Shown: one piece after another, positions 1 through 8,740 of the stretch | Layout: every line of letters begins with the position of its first letter | Numbering within the stretch: the stretch's first letter is position 1 | NCBI GenBank assembly: GCA_051656645.1 | Contig: JBOGCH010000039.1 | Location: 58,637 to 122,636, forward strand | Origin: JBOGCH01 sp051656645 | GTDB lineage: Bacteria; Bacteroidota; Bacteroidia; Bacteroidales; Marinifilaceae | Direction of reading: 5' to 3' | Length of the DNA stretch: 64,000 bases | Made by a program: the position numbers and the translations under genes | The notes under the pieces: model-generated | What the model was told of the DNA's origin: nothing | What the model saw: the letters and a program-made list of their open reading frames with translations, nothing else | Database searches by the model: none

Positions 1-2488
1 ATTCAACAAACTGTGTTTCTCCTTTTATCGTTTCAAATTTATGCTCAATAGAGCCTTTCTGTGATCTAATATGAAGTTGTATGGCCTCATTATTTTGCAA
101 CGGATTACTTATTGAAATTCCATATTTTCCTCGTTTAACATTGACAATAAGGTAGGCCGGACTATCGACTGTGATGGAAAAATCAGTACATTGATAAGTA
201 CCTTCGGTATGAAATAGTACTTGGTATACATTATCCTCCTTATGGTAAACTGCCTGTAACTGAGGCGTATTAATCACATCCAAATTGGCATATAGGTTGG
301 TCAACACATTCGCATTTGGCTCACGTACCGTTATTGCATAGGCGTAACTATCAGGACGTGTAGTATCGTGGCTATATACCAGTGAGAATATCGAATCGGT
401 AATTTCAGTATTTCGTCCACCATTGTTTATACTCACCCAGTTACCCTTGCGCTGTGCTGCTTTGAGCGTTACGTTTTTATTCGTATCAAGAATAACATAA
501 CACAGTCCACTATGTTGAATTGCTACTTTTGTTGTATTTCCATTGTATAACACTATACTATCTTTGATTGTGTTACACCTCCAATGGCCATTAGAAGTCA
601 TTTCCCAACAGATAATAGCTTCGTCTTTTCTACATTGGTTTATTGTTGTTTGTAGTTGTGCTTTCGAGTTATCCGTAACAAAAATATTACTACCCAATGC
701 AACAACATCCTTATCAAAGAAGAAATAAGCCTTTTGTGCAGTAAATCCTCTTCTGTTATGTTTGTATCCGTATGCACCTATCTTTCCGTTGCTCACTCCG
801 CCGGTTAAATTAGAGGTTCCAAGTTCACTCCATCCGCCTCCAAGACCAATATCGCCTGCTTTACTTGTTACTCCCGGAATCTTATCCCACTCCCAAACCG
901 GAAAGACATTGTAATACTCATCTCCACTGCAACGTATTGTCAATGCGCCGTCCGAAAGATTACAACCTTTTAGGTTTTCGCCATTACCGCTTTCCGTGAT
1001 ACAAGTTCTGGTGGAAGCGCTACGCACCGTAGCTTGGTATTGCGGACGATTATGCACCATATAATCCGATCGCCAGAAATTAATATTGTTATGTTTATTC
1101 TCTTTCTGCGCATCTTTCAGCATCTCCGTAGCCTTAGTATAGACCTGCTTATTGGGTTTATCCAATTTTCCCCATTCATCAAGCAAAGATTCCAAATGCG
1201 CGTAATCAAGACAATTCTCTCGTGAAATGCCCCTACCCGAAACACTAAAATCCAAATATTTACCTCTAAAAACCTGAAGAAAACCTTTACGGATAAAATT
1301 AGAGAATATCTCTTTTTGGTTGGGAGCCATGTCAAAACGTGTTCCATACAAATAATTGGACATTCCTATAATACCGCTAACCAATACTATTCCATAACCG
1401 CCAAAATAAAGCTGATTGCCATGTTGATGATAGGACCAATCCTGCTGAATACCTTCCTGTTTGGTTATCTGCAATGGATAAAATATTTGTTGAGAGGCAA
1501 CCGTAACAATACTATCATTTTTCAACAAACATCCCCGATAAAGGTGATGCATTGCAATATCCATTTTATTGGCACCGGTCCATTTGCGAGGATCACTTTG
1601 TGCCATTTTGGCAAATAACGCATTCTTTAACGATGCATCAATATCTGTCGAAGCTGAAGCCATTAAAACAAGTATATTGGCTAATCTCTGTCCAACAGCA
1701 ATTTGATTGTGCCACCAATTATGCGAAATTGGATTGGCTACATTCCAATAGTTAAGCGCATCCGAGATGGCACAAAAAAGAGTGTCGTTACCATAATATT
1801 CCGATTGGGGAAAAGTGTAGGACAATGCCATTTGCTCCACATTAGAAAGATGGATATTAGGTTCCCAATCCGTTCTGAAGTAACATCCGTAATCTATATG
1901 TTGCCAATAACCACCACGTCTAAGTGTTGCCACTAGCTGTTCTACCTTACTGTCGGTGTGTTTGTTGTGTTTTTTGAACAAATTGGTCTTTACTCTTGCA
2001 AGAATGGTTTCATACTCATCACTTGCATTTGTCCCATTACAGTGCATTTTCTGTATTTTTGCCAAGTTGTAATGAGGCAGACATGGCGCTTGTGCTCCAA
2101 TTATTGTAGCAAGTAACCTGACGCTACTAATACCTTTTCCCATATTGCCGGTCAAAGTATTTGAGTAAATTTCAAAGGTTACGGATAAATGCTTATCCTT
2201 ACGGTCTTTTATATTATACGCAATCTCCAACTCTCCCTCTTGTCCCGGCGCGTACTCTCGGTTCTTAAGATTTGTCACTGTTGTACATCCGCAACCTGAC
2301 AGCACATACTTTATTTTTAGTGGTGCAGAACCTGTGTTGCTAAAGGTATATGTTACTTTGATTATACTATCTGCCGTATCGCGGTTAATAGTGCCTAAAT
2401 CCATTACATTTTGCTTGAATTGCAGGTTCTGTGCAAAAAGATGGTTTTGGAATAAAAGTAAACAGAATAGAAATAGATAGTTTCTCAT
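1..2488 (-). CDS. Polysaccharide lyase family 8 with N-terminal DUF1573 domain (3' end outside window)
   Basis: The frame is open from the ATG at 2488 to the left edge (829 codons, no stop), so the C-terminus is missing. Residues 1-20 form a signal peptide ending FAQ. Residues 22-110 resemble DUF1573, with the typical SGCGCTT motif at 64-70. The rest matches PL8 lyases (hyaluronate, chondroitin or xanthan lyase), which cleave uronic-acid glycans by beta-elimination. The PL8 catalytic set is visible: Asn257 in HNWWHNQ, His356 and Tyr365 in QHGNQLYFGGYG with the family's nine-residue spacing, and Arg419/Arg423 in SGRGISR. A conserved segment DYMVHNRPQY follows near 475. It starts 6 bp after the GH20 stop and is the last visible gene of the operon. 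The exact substrate cannot be told from sequence. The DUF1573 fusion is odd. Confidence 0.9.
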   Translation of the reverse strand, partial: MRNYLFLFCLLLFQNHLFAQNLQFKQNVMDLGTINRDTADSIIKVTYTFSNTGSAPLKIKYVLSGCGCTTVTNLKNREYAPGQEGELEIAYNIKDRKDKHLSVTFEIYSNTLTGNMGKGISSVRLLATIIGAQAPCLPHYNLAKIQKMHCNGTNASDEYETILARVKTNLFKKHNKHTDSKVEQLVATLRRGGYWQHIDYGCYFRTDWEPNIHLSNVEQMALSYTFPQSEYYGNDTLFCAISDALNYWNVANPISHNWWHNQIAVGQRLANILVLMASASTDIDASLKNALFAKMAQSDPRKWTGANKMDIAMHHLYRGCLLKNDSIVTVASQQIFYPLQITKQEGIQQDWSYHQHGNQLYFGGYGIVLVSGIIGMSNYLYGTRFDMAPNQKEIFSNFIRKGFLQVFRGKYLDFSVSGRGISRENCLDYAHLESLLDEWGKLDKPNKQVYTKATEMLKDAQKENKHNNINFWRSDYMVHNRPQYQATVRSASTRTCITESGNGENLKGCNLSDGALTIRCSGDEYYNVFPVWEWDKIPGVTSKAGDIGLGGGWSELGTSNLTGGVSNGKIGAYGYKHNRRGFTAQKAYFFFDKDVVALGSNIFVTDNSKAQLQTTINQCRKDEAIICWEMTSNGHWRCNTIKDSIVLYNGNTTKVAIQHSGLCYVILDTNKNVTLKAAQRKGNWVSINNGGRNTEITDSIFSLVYSHDTTRPDSYAYAITVREPNANVLTNLYANLDVINTPQLQAVYHKEDNVYQVLFHTEGTYQCTDFSITVDSPAYLIVNVKRGKYGISISNPLQNNEAIQLHIRSQKGSIEHKFETIKGETQFVE

Positions 2489-2494
2489 CAAAAA

Positions 2495-4099
2495 TTAGTC
2501 TCTAAAATCCATAGATTGTTTATCATTACGGCGCTCACATCCTTTAGGCTCCGAATGTCGTTGCGGATTGCGCGGATCAAAGTAATAAATTCCCATACTA
2601 TCAAACAGCGTAAAAGAGTTTGTCATACGACGCATAAAGTCGTCATAATCTTTATTTTCATGCATGGTCCACGCAGCTTCGGCCATTGCGCATAAACGCG
2701 GCCACGTCATATAATCCACTCGCTGTGGGGTATGTACCCGCTCTGTCCATAGATTGGCTTGCATACCTAGTATATTTGGCTGTGTCTGTTCGCTAATTTT
2801 TAAAGTTTCAAACAGACCTTGCGGAAAGTGATAAACATCCTCCACTGGGCAAAAGCCATTCCATACGCGCCCCCATTTGTGCTCTTTATGTTGGATGAAA
2901 TCAAAATAAAGCGGTCGGCGTGGACACATAATGGTTTTATATCCTCCAGCAAGTGCTTTTTGCAGCTGATTATTTCGGTCATGTCTCCACCACATTACTG
3001 TTGTATTTTCCGCACTCACTTTAGTATCCAATACTTCATCCCAGCCCATCAATCCTTTTCCTAAAGTTTTTACACTATCGGCCATGCGACAAATAAAATA
3101 GCGCTCCACATCCTTAATTGTAGACAGGTTCTCGCGTTTCATTAATGCTTGCACATGCGAGTCTTTTTTCCACGCCTCGCTTCCAAAAGCAACCTCATCA
3201 CCGCCTATATGAATGTATTGCGATGGAAACAACGCAGCAACCTCACGCAATATGTTTGTCAAATAAGCATAGACCGCCTCATTCCCGGGGTTAAACGTAA
3301 ACTCCGGATGAGCCGGAACCCCTCCACCGCTATATTCGGGATAGGCTCTGTTGGCTGCTGTTGCATGTCCCGGCATATCTATTTCCGGGATAACCTCAAT
3401 GTGGTGACAAGCGGCAAATGCTATAATTTCCCGGATATCTTCCTGAGTATAGAACTGACGTTTAGGGTTATTAGGCTCACTCCACGTACCGGAACTGCCA
3501 ACGGAGGTCAATTTAGGGTATCCCTTTATCTCCACGCGCCAAGCCGGTTCGTCCGTTAAATGCCAATGGAATTTATTTAGTTTAAAGCGTCCCATGAGCA
3601 TCAATATCTCTTTGACTTTATCCTTGCCAAAAAAGTGTCGGGATTCATCGAACATATATCCACGCCACGCAAACCGCGGAGCATCTGCTATTTCGCAGCA
3701 AACAAGGGATTGTTGGTTCTCCATCATTTGCACCAAACTCTGTATTCCATAGTATATACCTGCTTTTGACGATGCAGAGATTTTCACCTCCTTGGGCGTG
3801 ATTTTTAACTTATAACCTTCGGGCATATCGAGCAATGGGTCAATAGCCAAAATCACCGCTCCTCTTCCTTTTGGATTATTTACATTTGTGTATTTTACCC
3901 CCATACGGTCTAGGTTCTCCTTAAGTATTTTACACTCACTTTGTAGTGAATCCACTTTTGTACCTATACGCAAATTGTCAATGGTAAAATTACCATTGAC
4001 AACTGCCTTTTCGGCCGGCATGGGCACCGGCCACTGTGGTTGCTGTGCTTTAACATATGCAACACACATCAACAATATTGAAATTAAAACAACTTTCAT
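2495..4099 (-). CDS. Beta-N-acetylhexosaminidase, GH20
   Basis: 534 residues with signal peptide MKVVLISILLMCVAYVKAQ, so a periplasmic or surface exo-enzyme that removes terminal GlcNAc or GalNAc. An N-terminal GH20b-like domain (about 25-145) precedes the catalytic barrel, which begins near the motif FAWRGYMFDESRHF. The substrate-assisted catalytic pair is Asp301-Glu302 in HIGGDE. HWHLTDEPAWR and EIDMPGHA are further family motifs. Length is normal for a Bacteroidota GH20. It sits 20 bp after the DUF2264 gene and 6 bp before the PL8 lyase gene, which suggests it trims the hexosamine end of lyase-generated oligosaccharides. Whether it prefers GlcNAc or GalNAc is not evident. Confidence 0.93.
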   Translation of the reverse strand: MKVVLISILLMCVAYVKAQQPQWPVPMPAEKAVVNGNFTIDNLRIGTKVDSLQSECKILKENLDRMGVKYTNVNNPKGRGAVILAIDPLLDMPEGYKLKITPKEVKISASSKAGIYYGIQSLVQMMENQQSLVCCEIADAPRFAWRGYMFDESRHFFGKDKVKEILMLMGRFKLNKFHWHLTDEPAWRVEIKGYPKLTSVGSSGTWSEPNNPKRQFYTQEDIREIIAFAACHHIEVIPEIDMPGHATAANRAYPEYSGGGVPAHPEFTFNPGNEAVYAYLTNILREVAALFPSQYIHIGGDEVAFGSEAWKKDSHVQALMKRENLSTIKDVERYFICRMADSVKTLGKGLMGWDEVLDTKVSAENTTVMWWRHDRNNQLQKALAGGYKTIMCPRRPLYFDFIQHKEHKWGRVWNGFCPVEDVYHFPQGLFETLKISEQTQPNILGMQANLWTERVHTPQRVDYMTWPRLCAMAEAAWTMHENKDYDDFMRRMTNSFTLFDSMGIYYFDPRNPQRHSEPKGCERRNDKQSMDFRD

Positions 4100-4119
4100 T
4101 ATACGTTTTTAGAAATTTA

Positions 4120-5358
4120 TCAATGTGCATGGTCTATTGGGAATGCCTCTCCACCCCATGCTTTTACCGATGTCCAAGGTTCGTCCGCATCACTCCAAAA
4201 CGCTGCAGTTGCAGGTAGGCCAAGCGGCAGAAAACCTATCGAGGTTAAGTACAAACTTCCGGTACTAATATACCCTTCGGCAATACCCGGTTGATGGCCA
4301 ACAAATCCTAGACGTAACCAACCATTTTCATCGAATGTATTGGGGTTGTCAAAAAAACGCTTCATCACTGCCGTTAGGGCTCCACGTACTTGAGCCGGTT
4401 TCACGTCCGCCGGTAATTTCTCAAACAATGCAATCTGTGCTAATGTTTGCATACACCCGGCACGATAGGCAAGCGAGCGACCAATTGGTGGGAATGTTCC
4501 GTCGGGCGCAATGAAACGCTCCTGTACTTGGGCATAACGTATAGCTCGTTTCATTACCGTTTTATAACTATCCTCAGAGCATCTTTTCTTTTTATACATT
4601 GCCGAGTAGATATCTACCAGCATAGGTTGGATTACAAAACTATTGTAATAATCCCAATGAAAATCGGGCCCATCACCATACACACCATCCCCTTTATACC
4701 AATCCTTATGTTTTGTCAGCGCGTAGTCAATACGCATGCCGTCATACTGCTCATTTAACGATAAGAAGAAAGCCTCTATCGTTGCAGAAAAAAGTAACCA
4801 ATTACTTAAAAATGGCTTTATTACACGCGTGTCACGCAATGACTTCAGTGTCATTTGCTTTGTTTCCTCATCCAGTTCGCCCCATAAGCGATTAGGCGAG
4901 CGCATAAACGCTTGCGCCAAGAAGGCAGCGTCTACAAGGGGTTGAGAAGGTTTTGTAAAATTCATATAATCCTTAGATGTCGGATCAACGGCATTACGAA
5001 TTGCTTTGTGCGACAATTGAAGTAACTCCTCACGCATTTTTCCCTCTTTCGTATCATCCTTTGGCAGCTCTAACCAAGATGATAAACCACATAAAGTACG
5101 TCCAAGCGCCTCTAAATAGGTGTAATTTGCTCGTCCTTTACCATCCCCACTCCGAACCTCCACAGGCATTGTCTCCACTAACTGTTGTTTGCTCAAAGCA
5201 TCCAACACCGGGAATGAAATTTTATACAGTGTTTCGCACCAGTATGTGCGTGGATCAATGTCCTTAGTTTTAGCTTTCGCCTTCCCGTAAAGAGGAGAGG
5301 CGAAAGCTGACATCACTAAACAACAACTAATTATGAATTGAAAGAATTTATTACTCAT
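4120..5358 (-). CDS. DUF2264 family protein, possible exo-acting uronidase
   Basis: 412 residues with a signal peptide (about residues 1-25, ending PLYGKA). The sequence is rich in alpha-helical repeats as in (alpha/alpha)6-barrel enzymes, with the conserved stretches LEALGRTLCGLSSWLELP, GDGPDFHWDYYNSFVIQPML and APDGTFPPIGRSLAYRAG typical of DUF2264 (PF10022). From memory, CAZy family GH154, which contains an exo-beta-glucuronidase, falls in this group; if so the gene could release glucuronate for the divergent uxaC-uxuA pair. That assignment is inference. Its ATG overlaps the end of the upstream HzsA-like gene by 8 nt, implying translational coupling. Family membership is firm, enzymatic activity is not. 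Confidence 0.85.
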   Translation of the reverse strand: MSNKFFQFIISCCLVMSAFASPLYGKAKAKTKDIDPRTYWCETLYKISFPVLDALSKQQLVETMPVEVRSGDGKGRANYTYLEALGRTLCGLSSWLELPKDDTKEGKMREELLQLSHKAIRNAVDPTSKDYMNFTKPSQPLVDAAFLAQAFMRSPNRLWGELDEETKQMTLKSLRDTRVIKPFLSNWLLFSATIEAFFLSLNEQYDGMRIDYALTKHKDWYKGDGVYGDGPDFHWDYYNSFVIQPMLVDIYSAMYKKKRCSEDSYKTVMKRAIRYAQVQERFIAPDGTFPPIGRSLAYRAGCMQTLAQIALFEKLPADVKPAQVRGALTAVMKRFFDNPNTFDENGWLRLGFVGHQPGIAEGYISTGSLYLTSIGFLPLGLPATAAFWSDADEPWTSVKAWGGEAFPIDHAH

Positions 5359-8300
5359 GATTGTATATTATTATTCTAAATCCGACATTATGTACTTTTT
5401 GCCAAGGCAAGAATGCCTTGCGTGCAGAGGCGGTAGATGTTCTAGGGCGTTCACGCCAAGAACCTCCACGTGCTACAACAAACTCAGCCTCCGATGTCTT
5501 ATTTTTTAAAGGGTAAGGAACATATTCCGAGCGGGTCCATTCGCTTACGTTACCATGCATGTCATGGAGTCCCCAAAGGTTTGCACCATACTTCCCTACT
5601 TCTGTGGAGATCATTGCACCATCGTCCACATTGTCCATGCGCGGCATGAAATCCCAAAACTTACGCATAGGATCGTCTGCCCTCATTGGCATAGGGTTTA
5701 CACCTGTTACTGCCATCTTGCTCAGTTGTGCATCCGCTAAATTCTCATAACGCGCAAAATCATCCTGTCCAAAATAAAAGGCTTTATCACTTCCTCCCCG
5801 GCATGCCCACTCCCATTCGGTTTCCGTTGGCAATGTCACATTGCCATTCCATGCTCGTGCAAGCTGTTGGCAATAATTCAGAGCTTCTTGCTGTGATACA
5901 CGTATCACAGGTTGTTGTGGCTTATTGGCCGGATATCCCGGTGTGGTGTGATCCTTCCAAAACTGACCTATTATTCGGCTATCATGCTCAGGCACTAGCG
6001 CGCAGTATTGACTATTGGTAACCTCATGCTTACTCATCCAAAACCCTTTCTTCACCGAAGCTTTAAATTGAGGTTTCTCATCCGGAGCACCTTCATTGTT
6101 GCCCATATAGAAATTGCCAGCAGGGACCCATACAAACTCCATCTGTACACCCGGTGCAATGGTCATTGTTTTTTCCTTCACCTCATGCTGAGCTTTGTAG
6201 TTCCAGGACTTTGTTTTACTGTTTTGCGCTTTTGGTGTCGCAGGCATTACAGCTTGTTGCTTTTGTAACGTTGAGGCATAGGCTTCCAACTCTTTGCGCC
6301 AGTCTACTCCGGCACCATTATTGTACTTGTTGGCAAGTGATATACGACGTTGATATTGGTCATGTCCGTTTACTTGTTTTATGTCATTAAACACACCGTA
6401 ATACGGAGCATTAAAATCAATCCAATTATATAGAGATTTCCACTCCTTATCCGTAAGCTCCACTCCATGGTGTCCTTTTTGTAACATTTGTACTAGCTCC
6501 GAGTTACCGGCATGGTGCTCATAGGGTTTCAGTACATACATATCGGCCTCCGGACCCTGGCGGTACACATAACGCATAAGCTCCCAATAGCTCATGGACA
6601 ACTCCCTGTCTATAACAGTTGCACGTCCACGCTTATAGCGCTCCATGCGTCCGGCCCGAAGATTAGGTGCTACTTTATTGTCTGTGTGACATGCCACACA
6701 AGCACGGTCAAGAATGGGCTGTACCTCAAGATTGAAAGTAAACGCGCGCGTACCTCCCTCGGGGACTGTTATTGCATGTGGTTTGCGCTGCGCTGCCATT
6801 ACCTTTTTAGGAATTGGTATCTGATTCTGATCCTCGTGGCAACCTATACAGGAAACTGTTTCGCCCGGCATGGGCGTAAACCAACTGCGCATCCATTGAA
6901 TTGCAGCCCCATTTTTATCCAACGGCTGTAAGGAGATTGGTGTATTGGCAGGTGCCTTAAAAATTACCGATCCATCCTCCTCAACAGGTACTGTTCCTAA
7001 AAGACGCTTAATGTCCCAACCGGACTGAATACCGTGCGCATCATGATCGGAAATAGAACGAATATAAGCGTACTCATAAGCAAATACACGCAGTTCTTTC
7101 ACCTCGCCACGCTTCACTCCTTGAAGTCCTTCGCCCTCATAAATATCTTGAATAAATATGGTTGCTTCCTTATCCTTAAGGTTTACCCTATCCGGAATAA
7201 CTGGAGGTAATGCCTTAGCCACTTTTTCAATAGGCATATTCATGCCATAGTCCTCATGCTCGGCAAGACATATCAAGTTATCGAACGTGTCCACTAAGTA
7301 AATTCCCCACAGGCCACCTGGATGTAATTTTGCTCCAACAAGGAACGTTTCATCGTCCAACGGATAAGGGCGCACAAACTGTGGCCATACGCCATCAACT
7401 AAATAATCCTTAATTACAGGTTCTATTTTTTTATCTTTAAATGGCAGTTCTTGTACCATTCCCTTTTCCTCTTTACGAGACTTGGCAGGATCAAAAATAA
7501 TGAGTCTGCCGGAACGTACCACTCCATGGTGTCCTGTTATTATCCCAACAAATTTACCACTACTTGGTAATGGACGCATGTCATACGTACTGTTCGGAAA
7601 GTAGGAGCCACTACCGTATAGCGCTTTGTTCTCCGTTCCGTCCGGATTCATGTGGAACACTATTCGCGAAAAATAGTGAGTTAAATCCGTATACTCCCAA
7701 CGCGTGTACATTACACGTCCGTTATTCATTACAACGGGATTCCAGTTACCATCCTGATCGAAAGTTAAACGGCGGAACGACTTGTCGTCCGGATTATAAA
7801 GACTTAAATTTCCTACTACATCTGCCCCATGTACACACGGAACACCATGGTATCCAACGTTTGAACTAAATACGATACGGCCATCCGGTAAGTAATTACC
7901 ATCACAAAACTCTAAGTCCGGCTCGTCAATCTGCACCACTTCGTGCTCTTTTCCTGTCGTCAAGTCGCGCTCATAAATACGCCACTTGTTGTCCTTATTG
8001 GGTTGCGAGTAAAGTACTCGATTCCCGTCCCAATGTAATTGTAAATCGGCTATCTGTTTTTTCTCGGGAGCAGTAAAAACTACATCGCGCTCCAATTGTC
8101 CATTTACATTACGTAACGTAATTACAGAACTCTCAGCACCTTTTCGTGCTCCGGAGTACATACTCGAATAGTTAGCCGGTGGCATCCCCATCCTTCCGCA
8201 CATCACCTCCCGCGAGCGGCTCCCATGATTGTATGCCGATGCTACAACTGTCAAATCCTTTAAACGCGGTGTTTGCAGTAACAACGCGCGGTGTCTTTTA

Positions 8301-8725
8301 AGTAATCGATGGGCACGGCTCAACTCCTCATCATTGAAAGTGTATATATTGAGCTGTCCTATCTCTGCGAAAATAGATTCAATTTCCTTTCGCTGTGCAG
8401 GAGCGAGCGGACCACCGTTATAATGTTGTAATAATTGTTGTGTTTTAGTCGCGGATATAAACTTTAGCTGTTCCTGAACGTCTCGGACGCGCAATACTTC
8501 CATGTAAAATGCCTCTACCTGCGGTGTAGGGTATTTTACCGTATCGGCACGCATTACGCGTACTACAGAATCCGCGTAACGAGCTTCTCGTAACTGCTTT
8601 ACATGACCGGATAATTTATCATGCAACTTATCCAGCGCTGTTTTTGGCGCAGCCATAACGCCGGAGGAAAGCAGCAGCCCTCCCACTAGCGTGGCACACG
8701 ATTTTAATAAATAGTTAGATCTCAT
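5351..8725 (-). CDS. HzsA-like dihaem protein fused to a SUMF1/FGE-like domain
   Basis: 1124 residues with a signal peptide ending SSGVMAA, so exported. Residues about 180-560 look like a WD40/PD40-type beta-propeller. Residues 600-800 resemble the hydrazine synthase alpha-subunit region and carry two c-type haem motifs, CIGCH at Cys626 and CVACH at Cys676. From about 858 to the end is a formylglycine-generating-enzyme-like fold with MEFVWVPAGNFYMG, LPTETEWEWACRGG and HGNVSEW. The usual catalytic cysteine segment is replaced by GGSWRERPRTSTASAR, without cysteines, so it is unlikely to be an active sulfatase-maturing enzyme. Such proteins are annotated in Bacteroidota as HzsA-related or SUMF1/EgtB/PvdO family; their function is unknown. 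It lies between GH2 (15 bp away) and DUF2264 (8-nt overlap). Confidence 0.85.
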   Translation of the reverse strand: MRSNYLLKSCATLVGGLLLSSGVMAAPKTALDKLHDKLSGHVKQLREARYADSVVRVMRADTVKYPTPQVEAFYMEVLRVRDVQEQLKFISATKTQQLLQHYNGGPLAPAQRKEIESIFAEIGQLNIYTFNDEELSRAHRLLKRHRALLLQTPRLKDLTVVASAYNHGSRSREVMCGRMGMPPANYSSMYSGARKGAESSVITLRNVNGQLERDVVFTAPEKKQIADLQLHWDGNRVLYSQPNKDNKWRIYERDLTTGKEHEVVQIDEPDLEFCDGNYLPDGRIVFSSNVGYHGVPCVHGADVVGNLSLYNPDDKSFRRLTFDQDGNWNPVVMNNGRVMYTRWEYTDLTHYFSRIVFHMNPDGTENKALYGSGSYFPNSTYDMRPLPSSGKFVGIITGHHGVVRSGRLIIFDPAKSRKEEKGMVQELPFKDKKIEPVIKDYLVDGVWPQFVRPYPLDDETFLVGAKLHPGGLWGIYLVDTFDNLICLAEHEDYGMNMPIEKVAKALPPVIPDRVNLKDKEATIFIQDIYEGEGLQGVKRGEVKELRVFAYEYAYIRSISDHDAHGIQSGWDIKRLLGTVPVEEDGSVIFKAPANTPISLQPLDKNGAAIQWMRSWFTPMPGETVSCIGCHEDQNQIPIPKKVMAAQRKPHAITVPEGGTRAFTFNLEVQPILDRACVACHTDNKVAPNLRAGRMERYKRGRATVIDRELSMSYWELMRYVYRQGPEADMYVLKPYEHHAGNSELVQMLQKGHHGVELTDKEWKSLYNWIDFNAPYYGVFNDIKQVNGHDQYQRRISLANKYNNGAGVDWRKELEAYASTLQKQQAVMPATPKAQNSKTKSWNYKAQHEVKEKTMTIAPGVQMEFVWVPAGNFYMGNNEGAPDEKPQFKASVKKGFWMSKHEVTNSQYCALVPEHDSRIIGQFWKDHTTPGYPANKPQQPVIRVSQQEALNYCQQLARAWNGNVTLPTETEWEWACRGGSDKAFYFGQDDFARYENLADAQLSKMAVTGVNPMPMRADDPMRKFWDFMPRMDNVDDGAMISTEVGKYGANLWGLHDMHGNVSEWTRSEYVPYPLKNKTSEAEFVVARGGSWRERPRTSTASARKAFLPWQKVHNVGFRIIIYNHE

Positions 8726-8740
8726 AGGTATGTTTATTTG

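Noticed and set aside
1117..1347. Short minus-strand frame of 76 codons
   Set aside because: It lies in another frame within the PL8 gene, which reads without interruption through this stretch.
3149..3559. Plus-strand open frame of 136 codons inside the GH20 gene
   Set aside because: It is the antisense shadow of a well-supported GH20 gene and resembles no family.
5351..8725. Calling the SUMF1-like domain a sulfatase-maturing enzyme
   Set aside because: The cysteines needed for formylglycine formation are absent from the GGSWRERPRTSTASAR segment, and no sulfatase gene is nearby.
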